A DNA stretch of 64,000 nt from Parvularcula sp. BBD 1991-13 (GCA_001657385.1 LYSZ01000002.1:62001-126000); one strand, 5' to 3'. Shown: positions 43,630-53,512, counted from the first letter of the stretch. Notes: generated by a model from the sequence alone, not told the origin. Numbers and translations: made by a program.

Positions 43630-44496
43630 TCAGGCGTCTTTCATCAGCTTACGCAGGAAGGCGCCGTAGCGCTTGGCGGCGTCCCGGGCGGACGGCTCGT
43701 CGTAAAATTGCGGATGTTCGCTGACAAGGGTTGCATCGTCGAAGATGTGATCCGCATCGGGATAAATAACGAGATCCGTCGGCGAGCCTTCGTTCTTCTG
43801 CCTGGTGAAGAAATCGATGCATGGCTGCGCCTCGACGATGGAATCGCGCCCGGCCACGAACGCCAGCACCGGCGTTTCCTCGGTCCAGCGGCGCAGGCGG
43901 GAAAGCGCGCCGGGCCCGCAATGGGGGTAGAACAGGATTGCTCCGTCCACATCCGGCCGCGCCAGGACGTCGTCGGCAAGGTTCGCCGGACGGGCGCGCG
44001 TCATGTCCATGGTGAGAAAATCCATCACCGTCCAGGCGCCGTGGGACCAGCCGGCGAGGATAAGCCGGCCTGCGTCCAAGCGCGGGTCGTTTTCGATATA
44101 GGAAATCGCGGCAAGCACGTCGCCGGCGCGCTCCTGTCCCAGAAGGGCTTTTCCCTTGCAAACGGTCTCAAGCGATTCCTCGTAGGAAATCTCCCGCGCG
44201 CGGTTGCTGTCGACCAGCACCGCGGCGTAGCCGGCGTCGTTGGCGCGACGCGCCCAGGTCTCGTTGAATTGCTGCCGCAACCCGGCGCAGCCGTGAAACT
44301 GGATGACCGTGGGGAAGGGTCCCTCGCCTCGTTCCGGTGTCAAGACCGTGATGTGGTCCTCCAGAAAAGCGAGGTGTTCCGTGAGCGTTGTTTTCTCCGT
44401 CCGCCATGCGGATGCTTTCAGAAGGATAGGCTCGATCTTCCAGGCGGCGAAGCCGGCGAGCAGAAGAAAAACGGCGATTCCGACAATCCAGCGCAT
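43630..44496 (-). CDS. Membrane-anchored dienelactone-hydrolase-type alpha/beta hydrolase
   Basis: Protein of 288 residues. One N-terminal membrane helix (WIVGIAVFLLLAGFAAW) is followed by the alpha/beta fold: VIQFHGCAGLR, the nucleophile elbow G-W-S-H-G, the acid in VAGRDSIVEAQP and the histidine in YPDADHIFDD. The nucleophile is serine, where classical dienelactone hydrolases have cysteine. The active site probably faces the periplasm. The substrate is unknown. It is 11 bases downstream of a PfkB-family kinase gene on the same strand. Confidence 0.87.
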   Translation of the reverse strand: MRWIVGIAVFLLLAGFAAWKIEPILLKASAWRTEKTTLTEHLAFLEDHITVLTPERGEGPFPTVIQFHGCAGLRQQFNETWARRANDAGYAAVLVDSNRAREISYEESLETVCKGKALLGQERAGDVLAAISYIENDPRLDAGRLILAGWSHGAWTVMDFLTMDMTRARPANLADDVLARPDVDGAILFYPHCGPGALSRLRRWTEETPVLAFVAGRDSIVEAQPCIDFFTRQKNEGSPTDLVIYPDADHIFDDATLVSEHPQFYDEPSARDAAKRYGAFLRKLMKDA

Positions 44497-44507
44497 GATG
44501 CGGCAAC

Positions 44508-45506
44508 TTACAGGAGACCGCGCCCATGCGCGAGATCTTTCAGCGATTCCGCCGGCCGGGCGCCGAAATGGCTGATCACCTCACTCGCCGCGAGGGAGCC
44601 GATGGCGCCCGCCCGCGCCAGGTCGTAATCGCGCGCGAGCCCGAACAGGAGGCCGGCCGCATAGGCGTCGCCCGCCCCGGTTGTGTCTTCCAGGCGCTCC
44701 GGCGGGACGGCGGAGACTTCGATGGCGTCTCCCTCCCGCGGGATCAGGATCGAGCCTTTTTCCGAACGCGTCACCGCCGTCAGCGGGGCCATCTTGCGGG
44801 CTTTTTCGGCGATGGCCGAAAGATCCTGCGTCTGGAACAGGGCCTGCGCTTCCTGTTCGTTGGCCAGGAGAATATCCACATGCTGGGAGATGAAATCGTT
44901 GAGGGCGTCGAACTGGCGCTCGACGCAGCCGGCGTCCGACAGGGTCAGCGCGGTGCGCCTGCCCGCCGCGTCCGCCGCCGCGCATGCCTTGATAAAGGCT
45001 TCCCGCGCGACAGGCTGCTCGAACAGGTAGCCTTCGAAAAAGGTGATCGCCGCGCGGGTGATCTGTTCCGGATCGATGTCGTCTGGCGAGACCAGGCCGG
45101 CGGCGCCCAGATAGGTGGTCATGGAGCGCTGCGCGTCAGGCGTGACATTGATCAGGCAACGTCCGGTCGCCGGTCCCTCCTGCAAGGCCCCTGTTTCGAA
45201 CTCAACCCCCATCGCCTTCAGATCGTGGCGAAAGATCTCGCCCAGGGCGTCGTTCGCGACCTTGCCGACAAAGCCGGCCTTTCCGCCCAGCGACGCGAGG
45301 CAGGCGATGCTGTTCGCCGCGGAACCGCCGGAAATCTCGACCCCCGCCGCCATGGCGCCGTAGATCGCCGACGCCCGGTCCTCGTCGATCAGGATCATGC
45401 CGCCCTTGGGGATGTCGTGCGTATCGAGAAACGCATCCTCGGCCTTGGCCAGAACGTCTACGATGGCGTTGCCGACGCCGATGACGTCGAGTTCGTGGTG
45501 CGACAT
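44508..45506 (-). CDS. PfkB-family carbohydrate kinase (adenosine kinase-like)
   Basis: Protein of 332 residues. Signatures are LDVIGVGNAIVDVLA, the substrate-binding GGSAANSIACLASLGG, VGKVANDALG and the catalytic TTGAGDAYAAGLLFG with the base aspartate. The closest match in style is the alphaproteobacterial adenosine kinase group, which phosphorylates adenosine to AMP; inosine/guanosine or sugar substrates cannot be excluded. It precedes the DLH-type hydrolase gene by 11 bases on the same strand. A TATA-like CGCTTATAGG lies about 35 bases upstream. Confidence 0.9.
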   Translation of the reverse strand: MSHHELDVIGVGNAIVDVLAKAEDAFLDTHDIPKGGMILIDEDRASAIYGAMAAGVEISGGSAANSIACLASLGGKAGFVGKVANDALGEIFRHDLKAMGVEFETGALQEGPATGRCLINVTPDAQRSMTTYLGAAGLVSPDDIDPEQITRAAITFFEGYLFEQPVAREAFIKACAAADAAGRRTALTLSDAGCVERQFDALNDFISQHVDILLANEQEAQALFQTQDLSAIAEKARKMAPLTAVTRSEKGSILIPREGDAIEVSAVPPERLEDTTGAGDAYAAGLLFGLARDYDLARAGAIGSLAASEVISHFGARPAESLKDLAHGRGLL

Positions 45507-45769
45507 TGAAAATCCCCGTTGGCGAGCTGAAAACCTCAGCGCTTATAGGGAGATGACCGGGCAGGCGCAACCGAACGCCCGGCGCGACCCGCCGCGCGGC
45601 GCCGGTGGACGATCGGTCCCGCGCCGGCCGGCATGCGGACAGGCGTGCAGATTGTCATCTCGACTCGATTGCGCTTCGGGGTCCCCGGCGGTTACGGTTC
45701 CGTTGCGTCGCGGGCGCCCGCTGCGACATTCGCTTCAACTTGTCATTCAGCCACTGAAGAAGGTTTCGC

Positions 45770-46174
45770 GTGATCGCCGCCTGTTTACGAAACACCGCCA
45801 GCTCGCCGCTTGCGCATGGCGCCGCCCGCATCGTTCCCGTCCTCGCCGCTGTTGGCGCCGTTTCCTGCGCGGGCGGGCCCTCGGCGCCGGACACCGCCGG
45901 CGCGCCGCCGCCTGTCCAGGTCGCGCCGGCTTATGAGCGCAGGGACATACTGGGCGCCGACGGCGAAGCGGTCGACGCCCTGCTGGGCGCGCCGGCTCTC
46001 GTCCGGCGTGAAGGCGCGGGGGAGTTTCGCCGCTACGCCCTTCGCGCCTGCTCGCTGATCGTTATTCTTTACCCGGATGAAAACGCCGGGCTGGTGGCGA
46101 AGCATGTGGAGGCGACGGCGCTGCATGCCGGGGACGGCAAGCCGGATCTCGATGCATGTCTTGCCGGCGGATGA
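45770..46174 (+). CDS. Putative lipoprotein, unknown function
   Basis: Protein of 134 residues starting at a GTG that follows AAGAAGG by six bases. A hydrophobic stretch ends in AVSC (Cys33), a possible lipobox, followed by a Pro/Ala-rich spacer. The mature part has a short conserved-looking block, DGEAVDALLGAPALVRREGAGEFRRYAL and CSLIVILYPDE, reminiscent of small SmpA/OmlA-like beta domains. No assignment is safe. It converges on the AmpG-like gene eight bases away. Confidence 0.68.
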   Translation: MIAACLRNTASSPLAHGAARIVPVLAAVGAVSCAGGPSAPDTAGAPPPVQVAPAYERRDILGADGEAVDALLGAPALVRREGAGEFRRYALRACSLIVILYPDENAGLVAKHVEATALHAGDGKPDLDACLAGG

Positions 46175-46182
46175 CCGGCGCG

Positions 46183-47538
46183 TCAGGAGGGCGGCGCGGC
46201 GGGTTCCCGGGCCGGTTCCGGGGCGGGGCTTTCCCGCGTGAACTTGCGTTCCGAGAACCGTAGGAAAAACAACAGGATCAGCGCCGGCACGCCGATCGCC
46301 GCGGTCATCGCGAAGAACCAGGCGAAGCCGATCGCCTCCACCGCGAAGCCTGAAAAACCGCCGACGAACTTCCCCGGCAGGGCGTAAAACGAGCTGAACA
46401 GGGCGTATTGGGTCGCGGTGAACGCCGTGTTGGTAAGCTGTGACATGTAGGCGATCAGGATCGTTCCCGCTGCGCCATAGGCGATGTTGTCGGTGATGAC
46501 GGCGAGGGCGAGATTGCCGGCCGAGACGTCGGCGAGCGCCAGCCAGCTATAGATCAGGTTCGTCGCCGATTGCGACACCACCCCGAACAGCAGGCACTGT
46601 TTGATGTCCAGGCGGGCCACCATCAGCCCGCCGAGGAACACCCCGCCAAGAGTGGCGAACAGTCCGGCCCCGGAGCGGATCGCCCCGATGGTCGTCTTGT
46701 CGTAGCCGAGATCGATGTAAAGCGGGCCGGTCATGTAGCCCATGACGAAATCCGGGATGCGGAACAAGGCGATGAACAACAGGATCACCATGGCGTGCAC
46801 GCCGTAACGGCTGAAAAAGTCCCGGAACGGACCAATGACCGAACGCGACACCGTCTCGGCGAAATTCGCCCGGGGCGGCGGCTCGTAGCGCCGAACCTCG
46901 ACCTTTGGCGCGAACAGGGATGTGGCAAGGCCGACGCCCATCAACAGGGCCATGAACTGATACGCCGCCGACCAGTTGACGGTGTCGGCGACGATCAGCG
47001 CGCCGGCGCCGGCGACCATGATCGCCACTCTGTATCCGTACTGATACATTGCGGCCATGACCCCCTGCTCGGCGTCGTTCGCCGCCTCGATCCGCCAGGC
47101 GTCGATGGCGATATCCTGCGTCGCGGCGGCGAAGGCCATGGCGACGGCAACGGCCGCGACGTAATAAAGGTTGCGTTGCGGATCGGCGAAGGACATCGCG
47201 ACCAGGGTCGCGGCGACGCCGATCTGCGCCGCGGCCATCCACGCGCGCCGGCGCCCGACATATTTCTCCAGCACCGGGATCGGCGTGCGATCCACCGCCG
47301 GCGCCCACACGAACTTGAAGCTGAACGCCAGGCCGGTCCACGCGAACAGGCCGATTTCGCCCTTGTCAACGCCCGCCTCCGCCAGCCACAGCGAAAGATT
47401 CTGGTAGATCATGTAAAACGGCAGCCCGGCGGAAAACCCGAGCAGCAACATGATCAGGGCCCGGGGCTTCAGGTAATCGCCGAGCGATTGCGCGAGCGTG
47501 GCGGACGGGGGATGTTGGGGTTTCCCGGCGTCAGACAT
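46183..47538 (-). CDS. AmpG-like muropeptide permease (MFS)
   Basis: Protein of 451 residues with about 12 hydrophobic helices. The opening helix (LIMLLLGFSAGLPFYMIYQNLSLWLAEAG) and FAWTGLAFSFKFVWAPAVDR are the AmpG signature, followed by AATQDIAIDAWRIE. AmpG imports GlcNAc-anhydroMurNAc peptides for cell-wall recycling; other substrates are possible in the SLC33/AmpG group. It is downstream of the hybrid kinase on the same strand after a 151-base gap. Confidence 0.88.
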   Translation of the reverse strand: MSDAGKPQHPPSATLAQSLGDYLKPRALIMLLLGFSAGLPFYMIYQNLSLWLAEAGVDKGEIGLFAWTGLAFSFKFVWAPAVDRTPIPVLEKYVGRRRAWMAAAQIGVAATLVAMSFADPQRNLYYVAAVAVAMAFAAATQDIAIDAWRIEAANDAEQGVMAAMYQYGYRVAIMVAGAGALIVADTVNWSAAYQFMALLMGVGLATSLFAPKVEVRRYEPPPRANFAETVSRSVIGPFRDFFSRYGVHAMVILLFIALFRIPDFVMGYMTGPLYIDLGYDKTTIGAIRSGAGLFATLGGVFLGGLMVARLDIKQCLLFGVVSQSATNLIYSWLALADVSAGNLALAVITDNIAYGAAGTILIAYMSQLTNTAFTATQYALFSSFYALPGKFVGGFSGFAVEAIGFAWFFAMTAAIGVPALILLFFLRFSERKFTRESPAPEPAREPAAPPS

Positions 47539-47689
47539 GGGCGCGCCTTTTCTGCGCGCGGGGCGCGTTTCGGATCGCCGCCGGCGCCGGTCGGGCGGCT
47601 TTAGCGGCAGGGAGACAACAGCAGGACATGACCCCCGCTTTAAGCGTGTTTTTCGACCGAATAAAGGCGCGCCCGCTCCGGGCCGCGAT

Positions 47690-49660
47690 CTAGGACGCTT
47701 CGCTGAACCGGCTTTGCGCCTCGCCCCACTTCGTCACCATCGCGGTCAGCGCTTCGGGTTCGAAAGGTTTGCACAGGAAGTCGTCCATGCCGGCGGCGAT
47801 GCATCTCTGCCGGTCCGAGGCCATGGCGTTGGCGGTTAGCGCAACCACCGGCGCGCGGGCGGCGCGTCCGCCCATCTCGCGCAAGCGGCGCGTCGCTTCC
47901 AGGCCGTCCACGCCCGGCATGTGCATGTCCATCAGGATGAGGTCGAAATCTTCCCGCGCGACCGCTTCGAGCGCTTCCGCCCCGTCACGGGCGAGGCGCA
48001 CCTCATGTCCGTCCCGGCGGATGATGGTGCTGGCGAGGACGGCGTTGATCTGATTATCCTCGGCGAGCAGCACCCGGTAGGTCCGCTTCGACGCGTCGCC
48101 GGTTTTCGCCTCGCCGCCCGCCGCCGGTTTTTCCCGCGGCGCTTCGACGAGCAGCGTGCGCAGGGAAGTCTGGCGTACGGGCTTGATCAGATAGCCGTCG
48201 AAACCCGACTTGCGCAGGTCGTTGAGGCGCCCGCGCTCAAGCGGCGGGATCAGGATAAAAGACCGTGTGCTGAGCGCCGTCAGCGAGGCGAGGTCGCGGT
48301 CGCCGAGCGCGCTGTCATAAAGCAGAACGGCGACGGCGTCCCGGCGCAGCACGGCCTCGGCCTCCTGCGCCGTTGTAACGCGGATGACCGTGGAGAACCC
48401 GCCGCTGCCAAGCTGCAACTCAAGGCTGCGCCCCAGCACCCGATTGGCGGTCGCAATGACGATGGGTGCTGAAAGCAGGTCCTCGGGCGCGTCCCGGCAT
48501 TCCTCCTGCGCCGGGCTCCCTGCGTCACAGGCGAAAACGACGTCGAAGGAAAAAGCGCTGCCTTCGCCTTCCGCGCTTTGCAGCGTGATGTCGCTGTCCA
48601 TGGCGCGGACGAGCTTTCGCGCAATCGTCAGTCCGAGCCCCGTTCCCTCGCGGTTGCGCGACGCGCTGGCGTCGGCCTGGGCGAATTCCTCGAAGATGAC
48701 GTTCTGCATGTGATCGGGAACGCCGACGCCGGTGTCGCGCACGACAAAGGAAAGGCGGGCCTCATGCGCGCTGCGGCTGGCGACGCGCAATTCGATGGAC
48801 ACGCCGCCCGCATCGGTGAATTTGACGCCGTTGCCGGCCAGATTGATCAGCACCTGGCGCAAGCGCCCCTCATCGCCATAGAGCCGGGCGGGCGTGCCCG
48901 GATCGATATAGGAGACGATCTCAACGCCCTTGTCGGCGGCCTTGGGCGAGAGCAGTTCCGCGACGCCTTGAATGAGGGCGCTCGGGTTGAAGGCGGACGT
49001 TTCAAGCGTCAGCTTGCCGGCGTCGATCTTGGAATAGTCGAGCAGATCATTGATCAGCGCCAGGAGCGCCGCGCCTGATTCGCGCACCGATTCCGCATAG
49101 GCGCGCTGGTTCGGCTCAAGCTCGGTCTGGAGCAGCAGCCCCGTCATGCCGAGAATGCCGTTCAGCGGCGTGCGCATCTCGTGGCTCATGGTGGCGAGGA
49201 GCCGCATTTTCGGATCCTCGTGGTCTTCAAGAATCGCCGGCTCGTCGCCGGCGGTTTCCGCCCGCCCGTTCTCGCGAGCGATGCCGTCCCTGCGCGCAAT
49301 ATCGTCATTTCGGGAATTATCGTTTCCTGCGGCCGCGCCGAGGTAAAGCCGCTCGCCGCTTTCCAGAAGCGTCTCCGTCCAGTCGATAACCACATGCTGC
49401 GCGCCCGCCCGCGCCTGCGTGCTGTAGCGGGCCGGCAGCCCGGTCTTGGCGATTTCGCCGCCGGGCGCGAACGACCGTCCGAGCCATGCTTCCGGGGCCG
49501 CGCCGAAAAAGCTGGCGAAACTGCGCGAGACAAACCGGATGGCGCCGTGAGCGTCGCACAGGACGATCAGCTCCCGGTCGCGGGAAACACGGCGTGAGGC
49601 GGCGTCTGCGTGCTGTTCCGTCCCGTGGCCGTATCTTTCATTCGCATTCGCGCGGAGCAT
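47690..49660 (-). CDS. Soluble hybrid sensor histidine kinase
   Basis: Protein of 656 residues without membrane helices. An N-terminal PAS-like domain ([27 protein letters not shown]) is followed by the phosphoacceptor region [11 protein letters not shown] (His160) and the ATPase domain with [28 protein letters not shown] and [13 protein letters not shown] degenerate receiver-like segment (about 395-510) precedes a true C-terminal receiver with Asp578 in [13 protein letters not shown] and ending LCKPF. It may be a cell-cycle or developmental kinase, but there is no adjacent regulator to indicate its pathway. It differs from cckA in having no membrane anchor. Confidence 0.9.
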   Translation of the reverse strand: MLRANANERYGHGTEQHADAASRRVSRDRELIVLCDAHGAIRFVSRSFASFFGAAPEAWLGRSFAPGGEIAKTGLPARYSTQARAGAQHVVIDWTETLLESGERLYLGAAAGNDNSRNDDIARRDGIARENGRAETAGDEPAILEDHEDPKMRLLATMSHEMRTPLNGILGMTGLLLQTELEPNQRAYAESVRESGAALLALINDLLDYSKIDAGKLTLETSAFNPSALIQGVAELLSPKAADKGVEIVSYIDPGTPARLYGDEGRLRQVLINLAGNGVKFTDAGGVSIELRVASRSAHEARLSFVVRDTGVGVPDHMQNVIFEEFAQADASASRNREGTGLGLTIARKLVRAMDSDITLQSAEGEGSAFSFDVVFACDAGSPAQEECRDAPEDLLSAPIVIATANRVLGRSLELQLGSGGFSTVIRVTTAQEAEAVLRRDAVAVLLYDSALGDRDLASLTALSTRSFILIPPLERGRLNDLRKSGFDGYLIKPVRQTSLRTLLVEAPREKPAAGGEAKTGDASKRTYRVLLAEDNQINAVLASTIIRRDGHEVRLARDGAEALEAVAREDFDLILMDMHMPGVDGLEATRRLREMGGRAARAPVVALTANAMASDRQRCIAAGMDDFLCKPFEPEALTAMVTKWGEAQSRFSEAS

Positions 49661-49754
49661 GTTGCCGACGCCTTTCCCTCAAACACAACGATAAGTTCCG
49701 CGACCTTGCGCTCACGGTTTTGAGAAAGCGTTGAAAGGATTGGTTAACGCCGTC

Positions 49755-51356
49755 CTATGAAGGTCTCCCCGCTGTGGCGGCGAGGGGTCCGATTCGAGGC
49801 GGCCCGGCGCCCGGCGGCTCGGTTCCGGATAGGTCGGCCCTGACCGGCGAGGCGGTCGAGGGAGAGCCGTCGCGGCGGCGATAGGAAACCGCCTCGGCGA
49901 TATGGCGCCGCCGCACGCCGCCGCCCCCGTCGAGGTCCGCAAGCGTGCGGGCGACGCGCAAGATGCGCATATAGGCCCGCGCCGAAAGGCCCATCGCCTC
50001 GGTCGCCCGGGCAAGAAGGGCCGCTCCCTCGGGATCGGGGGCCGCAATCCTGGCGAGCGCCGCATCCTCAAGGGCGGCGTTGACCCGACCGCCGCGGTCG
50101 ATCTGGATCGTTCGGGCCGCGGCGACGCGGGTCGCCACGGCGGCGGTGGTTTCGCCGCTCGCCGGCGCGCCGAGATCGGCCGGCGTCACCGCCGGCAGCG
50201 TGACGGACAGGTCCATGCGGTCCAGCAGCGGGCCGGAAATGCGCCCCTGGTAGACTTCTTCGCAATTCGGTCCGCGCCCGCAGGCGCGCCCGCTCGCCCG
50301 GCCATAGCCGCATCGGCAGGGATTCATGGCTGCGACAAGCTGGAAACGGGCCGGGTATCGGACGTGGAAATTCGCCCGCGCAATCAGCACGTCGCCGGTT
50401 TCCATCGGCTGTCGGAGGCTGTCCAGCACCGACGCGGAAAATTCAGGCAGCTCGTCGAGAAAAAGAACGCCGCGATGGCTGAGCGAGGCTTCTCCGGGTT
50501 TGGCGCGCACGCCGCCGCCGATCATCGCCGCCATGGAGGCGGAGTGGTGCGGCGCGCGAAACGGCCGCGCCCGCGTCAGGCGACCGTCCTCCAGCAGCCC
50601 GGCAAGGGACTGCACCATCGAGATTTCGAGCATTTCCGCCGGCTCCAGCGGCGGCAAAAGCCCCGGCAGGCGGGCGGCGAGCATGGACTTGCCCGCCCCC
50701 GGCGGGCCGATCATAAGCAGGTTATGCCCCCCGGCGGCGGCGATTTCGAGAGCGCGCTTTGCGGTTTCCTGCCCCCTTACGTCAATCAGGTCCGGCGCGG
50801 CGCCGGGTCCTTCCAGCGCCCCCGGCGCCGCCGGGGACAACGTCTGGACGCCCTTGAAATGGTTCGCCAGCTGGATGAGGGACCTGGGCGCGAGCACCGG
50901 CGCGTCGCCCCCCGCCCAGGCCGCTTCCGGACCGCAGGCTTCGGGGCAGATCAGGCCCAGGCCCATGGCGTTGGCGGCGACGGCGGCGGGAAGCGCGCCC
51001 GCAACCGGCGCGATGGAGCCGTCGAGCGCCAGCTCGCCCATCACCGCGTAGCCTTCCGCTGCGTCATGGGGCGCGGCGCCCATTTCCATCAGCAGTCCCA
51101 GGGCGATGGCGAGATCGAAATGGCTTCCTTCCTTGGGGAGATCCGCCGGGGCGAGATTCACCGTGACGCGTTTGGCCGGGAGGCCGAGGCCGACGGCGCT
51201 GAGCGCGGCGCGGACCCTTTCTCTCGCCTCCGAAACGGCCTTGTCGGGCAAACCCACAATGGTGAACGGATTAGACCCGTTGGTGAGCTGAACCTGGACG
51301 TCGACGGGCCGTGCATCGACGCCGTGAAAGGCGAAAGTCGTGATTTTGGCGACCAT
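49755..51356 (-). CDS. comM: YifB/ComM family Mg-chelatase-like AAA+ ATPase
   Basis: Protein of 533 residues. The N-terminal ChlI-like domain (VQVQLTNGSNPFTIVGLPDKAVSEARERV) is followed by a AAA+ domain with Walker A LMIGPPGAGKSMLAARL, Walker B GVLFLDELPEF and a C-terminal Mg-chelatase domain with CRCGYGRASGR. ComM is a branch-migration helicase that helps integrate single-stranded DNA during transformation. An SOS box 53 bases upstream suggests LexA control. The start is the only good ATG. Confidence 0.92.
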   Translation of the reverse strand: MVAKITTFAFHGVDARPVDVQVQLTNGSNPFTIVGLPDKAVSEARERVRAALSAVGLGLPAKRVTVNLAPADLPKEGSHFDLAIALGLLMEMGAAPHDAAEGYAVMGELALDGSIAPVAGALPAAVAANAMGLGLICPEACGPEAAWAGGDAPVLAPRSLIQLANHFKGVQTLSPAAPGALEGPGAAPDLIDVRGQETAKRALEIAAAGGHNLLMIGPPGAGKSMLAARLPGLLPPLEPAEMLEISMVQSLAGLLEDGRLTRARPFRAPHHSASMAAMIGGGVRAKPGEASLSHRGVLFLDELPEFSASVLDSLRQPMETGDVLIARANFHVRYPARFQLVAAMNPCRCGYGRASGRACGRGPNCEEVYQGRISGPLLDRMDLSVTLPAVTPADLGAPASGETTAAVATRVAAARTIQIDRGGRVNAALEDAALARIAAPDPEGAALLARATEAMGLSARAYMRILRVARTLADLDGGGGVRRRHIAEAVSYRRRDGSPSTASPVRADLSGTEPPGAGPPRIGPLAATAGRPS

Positions 51357-51703
51357 GGCGCGCCCCCCTGCTCTCTTTACCGGTCCTGACGATTATGCAC
51401 GGGAAAAAGAACAATACAAGAACATTTGAACTCGTCCCTTGTCCTCTTCATCTGCGGGCCCGGTTTTATTGCAGATCGTTAAGTTCGCGGGGCCATTGGC
51501 GGGCGACGCGGCGGCGGCTAAACAGCGAAGGTTCGCAGATAGTGCAGATAGTAAACAGCCTTTATTTTTTGCCGCCGACCCAAGGTCGCGTAGTTTCGAC
51601 GCGACTGGCGCGCGGCCGATGCAAGGGGGAATTTGGCGCGGCCCGCCCCGGCCTGTTAGCGTCCGATCGGAGGCCGGCGGCAACCGGCGGAGCGCCCGGC
51701 GAG
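51357..51703. promoter_or_regulatory. Gene-free region between comM and the TIR-SUMF1 gene
   Basis: A 347-base divergent promoter region. It contains an SOS box near comM, a perfect tandem 9-base repeat (GCAGATAGT at 51535-51543 and 51544-51552), an AT-rich TTTATTTTTT run and a perfect 7-base inverted repeat (GTCGCGT/ACGCGAC, 51585-51605). The frame of the TIR-SUMF1 gene stays open upstream of its ATG through this region, but there is no convincing start there. Confidence 0.5.
51409..51423. promoter_or_regulatory. LexA/SOS box (alphaproteobacterial type) upstream of comM
   Basis: GAACaatacaaGAAC matches the alphaproteobacterial LexA site GAAC-N7-GAAC exactly. A further GAAC follows at 51428-51431. 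It is 53 bases upstream of the comM start and about 280 bases from the TIR-SUMF1 start, so comM is the likely target. Confidence 0.7.
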
Positions 51704-53512
51704 ATGATGACGCATATTTCGGTTCTTTATGCTGAGGAAGACGAGGCCCTCGCCGAGCGGATTGCGGCGGCGCTTGCGCGCGCGGGCTATGACGCCCGGC
51801 CCGCTTCGGAAGCGCTGGCGCCGGGTCCGGTTCTCGTGCTGTGGACCCGCCGTTCCGCCGCGTCGCCGCGGATCGTCCGCCTCGCCAGGTCGGCCATGGC
51901 CGCCGGCGCCCTGATCCCGGTGAAGGTCGCCGGCGCGGCGCCGGGTCCTGAGTTCGCCGCGCTGGCGCCGGCCGACCTCAGCGGATGGACCGGCGACGAC
52001 GACGACCCGCGCTGGCGTTTCGTTATCGAGGAGGCGGCGCTGATCGCCGCCCGCCGCCGGCTTGGCGACGGCGATGTCTGGGACGGGGCGCCGGCGGAAG
52101 CGCCGCCATCCCCGTCTCAGCAAGGCCCGTCGCCGCCCGCCGGTGCGCCGTACGCGTCCCGCGGCGCCGACGACGAAGCCGTCGGCTTCCATTTCGATCC
52201 GCCGCCCCGGCGCGCCGCCTTTCGCCTGTCTCACCTCGCCTACATCACCGCCGGGGTTCTGATCGGCGCGACCGGCTTCGCCCTGATTACCGCGCCGACG
52301 GCTTTTTCGCCCGGAGACCTGCTGCGGGCGTTCGCACCCGAAGAGCGAAAGGCGCCGCAGGAGACCGCCCGCACCGCCGCGACCTCGCCCGGAAGCCCTT
52401 CTCAGAATCCGGTCCAAGAAACGCCCCAGGACCGGCCTGAGAACCGTCCTGAACCCTCGCCGAACCCGGCGATCCTCGGCGCGGTCGCCGCGGGCGTCCC
52501 GGCCTCAGACGACGCACCGGCCCGGTCCGGAACCGATCCGGACATCCCGCCGCCCCTGCGCGATGTGGAGCCGATCGCCGTCGCCCCGGCGCCCAAATCG
52601 GCGGCGCCCAAATCGGCAGCGCCCAAGCCGGCGCCGCAGGCCGAACCCGCGGCCGTCGTCGGCGAGGAAACGCCGCATACGGATGGCCAAAGCGCCAGGG
52701 CGGGCGCCGGGTCTGACCTGGAGGCTGGCTTCGGGACTGGCTTAGGAACGGGCGGCGGCTATCTGCGCGACTGCGTTTCCTGTCCCGACATGGCGATCGT
52801 TCCCGCCGGGCGGTTTCTCATGGGATCGCCGCCGGGGGAGCGGGCGCGCCATGAAACCGAAGGGCCGCTCGCCATGGTCGACATCGTCGGCGGTTTCGCC
52901 ATGGCCGTGCGCGAGACCACCATGGCGCAATGGGACGCCTGCGTCGCCGACGGCGGCTGCCGCGGCTACACGCCGCCGGCCCATGGCTGGGGGCGCGGCG
53001 ACCAGCCTGTCGTCAGCGTTTCTTTCGAGGACGCGCAGCGCTACGCCGACTGGCTGTCGCGCAAGACCGGGCGCGATTATCGCCTGCCCAGCGAGGCGGA
53101 ATGGGAATACGCCGCGCGCGCCGGCGCGTCGGGTCCGTTTTCCTTCGGCGCAAGTCTGACCCCGGCGCGCGCGAACTACAACGCGGCCTACGCCTATGGC
53201 GGGCCCGTCGGGACCGGCCTGGGCCGGGCCGTCGCCACGGGCAGCTACGCGCCCAACGGGTTCGGCCTTTACGACATGCACGGCAATGTCTGGGAATGGA
53301 CCGCCGACTGCTGGGCGGACAGTCATCGGAATACGGATGTTCATGGCGCGCCCCGCGACGGCGGCAATGGCGGCGACTGCGCCCGCCGGGTGCTGAAGGG
53401 CGGCGCGTGGAACACTGGCGGCTGGCGTTTGCGCGCGGCGCATCGCATCGGCAAGCCGGCGACGGCGCGCGAATTCGACAACGGGTTCCGGGTCGTCAGG
53501 GATCTTGACTGA
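51704..53512 (+). CDS. TIR-like/transmembrane/SUMF1-domain fusion protein
   Basis: Protein of 602 residues from the ATG at 51704 (a second ATG follows directly). Residues 3-115 look like a degenerate TIR domain: ISVLYAEEDEALAERIAAALARAGYDA, LVLWTRRSAAS, ALIPVKV; the catalytic glutamate of TIR NADases is not apparent. A membrane helix lies at about 175-195 (LAYITAGVLIGATGFALI), then a Pro/Ala linker with an SAAPK repeat. Residues 360-602 form a SUMF1/formylglycine-generating-enzyme-like domain (MAIVPAGRFLMGSPPGE, YRLPSEAEWEYAARAG, GLYDMHGNVWEWTAD, VLKGGAWN, GFRVVRD). The paired active-site cysteines normally following GGSW are missing. It precedes the Slam gene by 138 bases. The function is unknown. 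Confidence 0.87.
   Translation: MMTHISVLYAEEDEALAERIAAALARAGYDARPASEALAPGPVLVLWTRRSAASPRIVRLARSAMAAGALIPVKVAGAAPGPEFAALAPADLSGWTGDDDDPRWRFVIEEAALIAARRRLGDGDVWDGAPAEAPPSPSQQGPSPPAGAPYASRGADDEAVGFHFDPPPRRAAFRLSHLAYITAGVLIGATGFALITAPTAFSPGDLLRAFAPEERKAPQETARTAATSPGSPSQNPVQETPQDRPENRPEPSPNPAILGAVAAGVPASDDAPARSGTDPDIPPPLRDVEPIAVAPAPKSAAPKSAAPKPAPQAEPAAVVGEETPHTDGQSARAGAGSDLEAGFGTGLGTGGGYLRDCVSCPDMAIVPAGRFLMGSPPGERARHETEGPLAMVDIVGGFAMAVRETTMAQWDACVADGGCRGYTPPAHGWGRGDQPVVSVSFEDAQRYADWLSRKTGRDYRLPSEAEWEYAARAGASGPFSFGASLTPARANYNAAYAYGGPVGTGLGRAVATGSYAPNGFGLYDMHGNVWEWTADCWADSHRNTDVHGAPRDGGNGGDCARRVLKGGAWNTGGWRLRAAHRIGKPATAREFDNGFRVVRDLD

Noticed and set aside
51395-51703. N-terminal extension of the TIR-SUMF1 protein through the promoter region
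   Set aside because: The extension crosses the SOS box region, the tandem repeat and a hairpin; its sequence is not domain-like, and the ATG at 51704 starts directly at the TIR-like strand.
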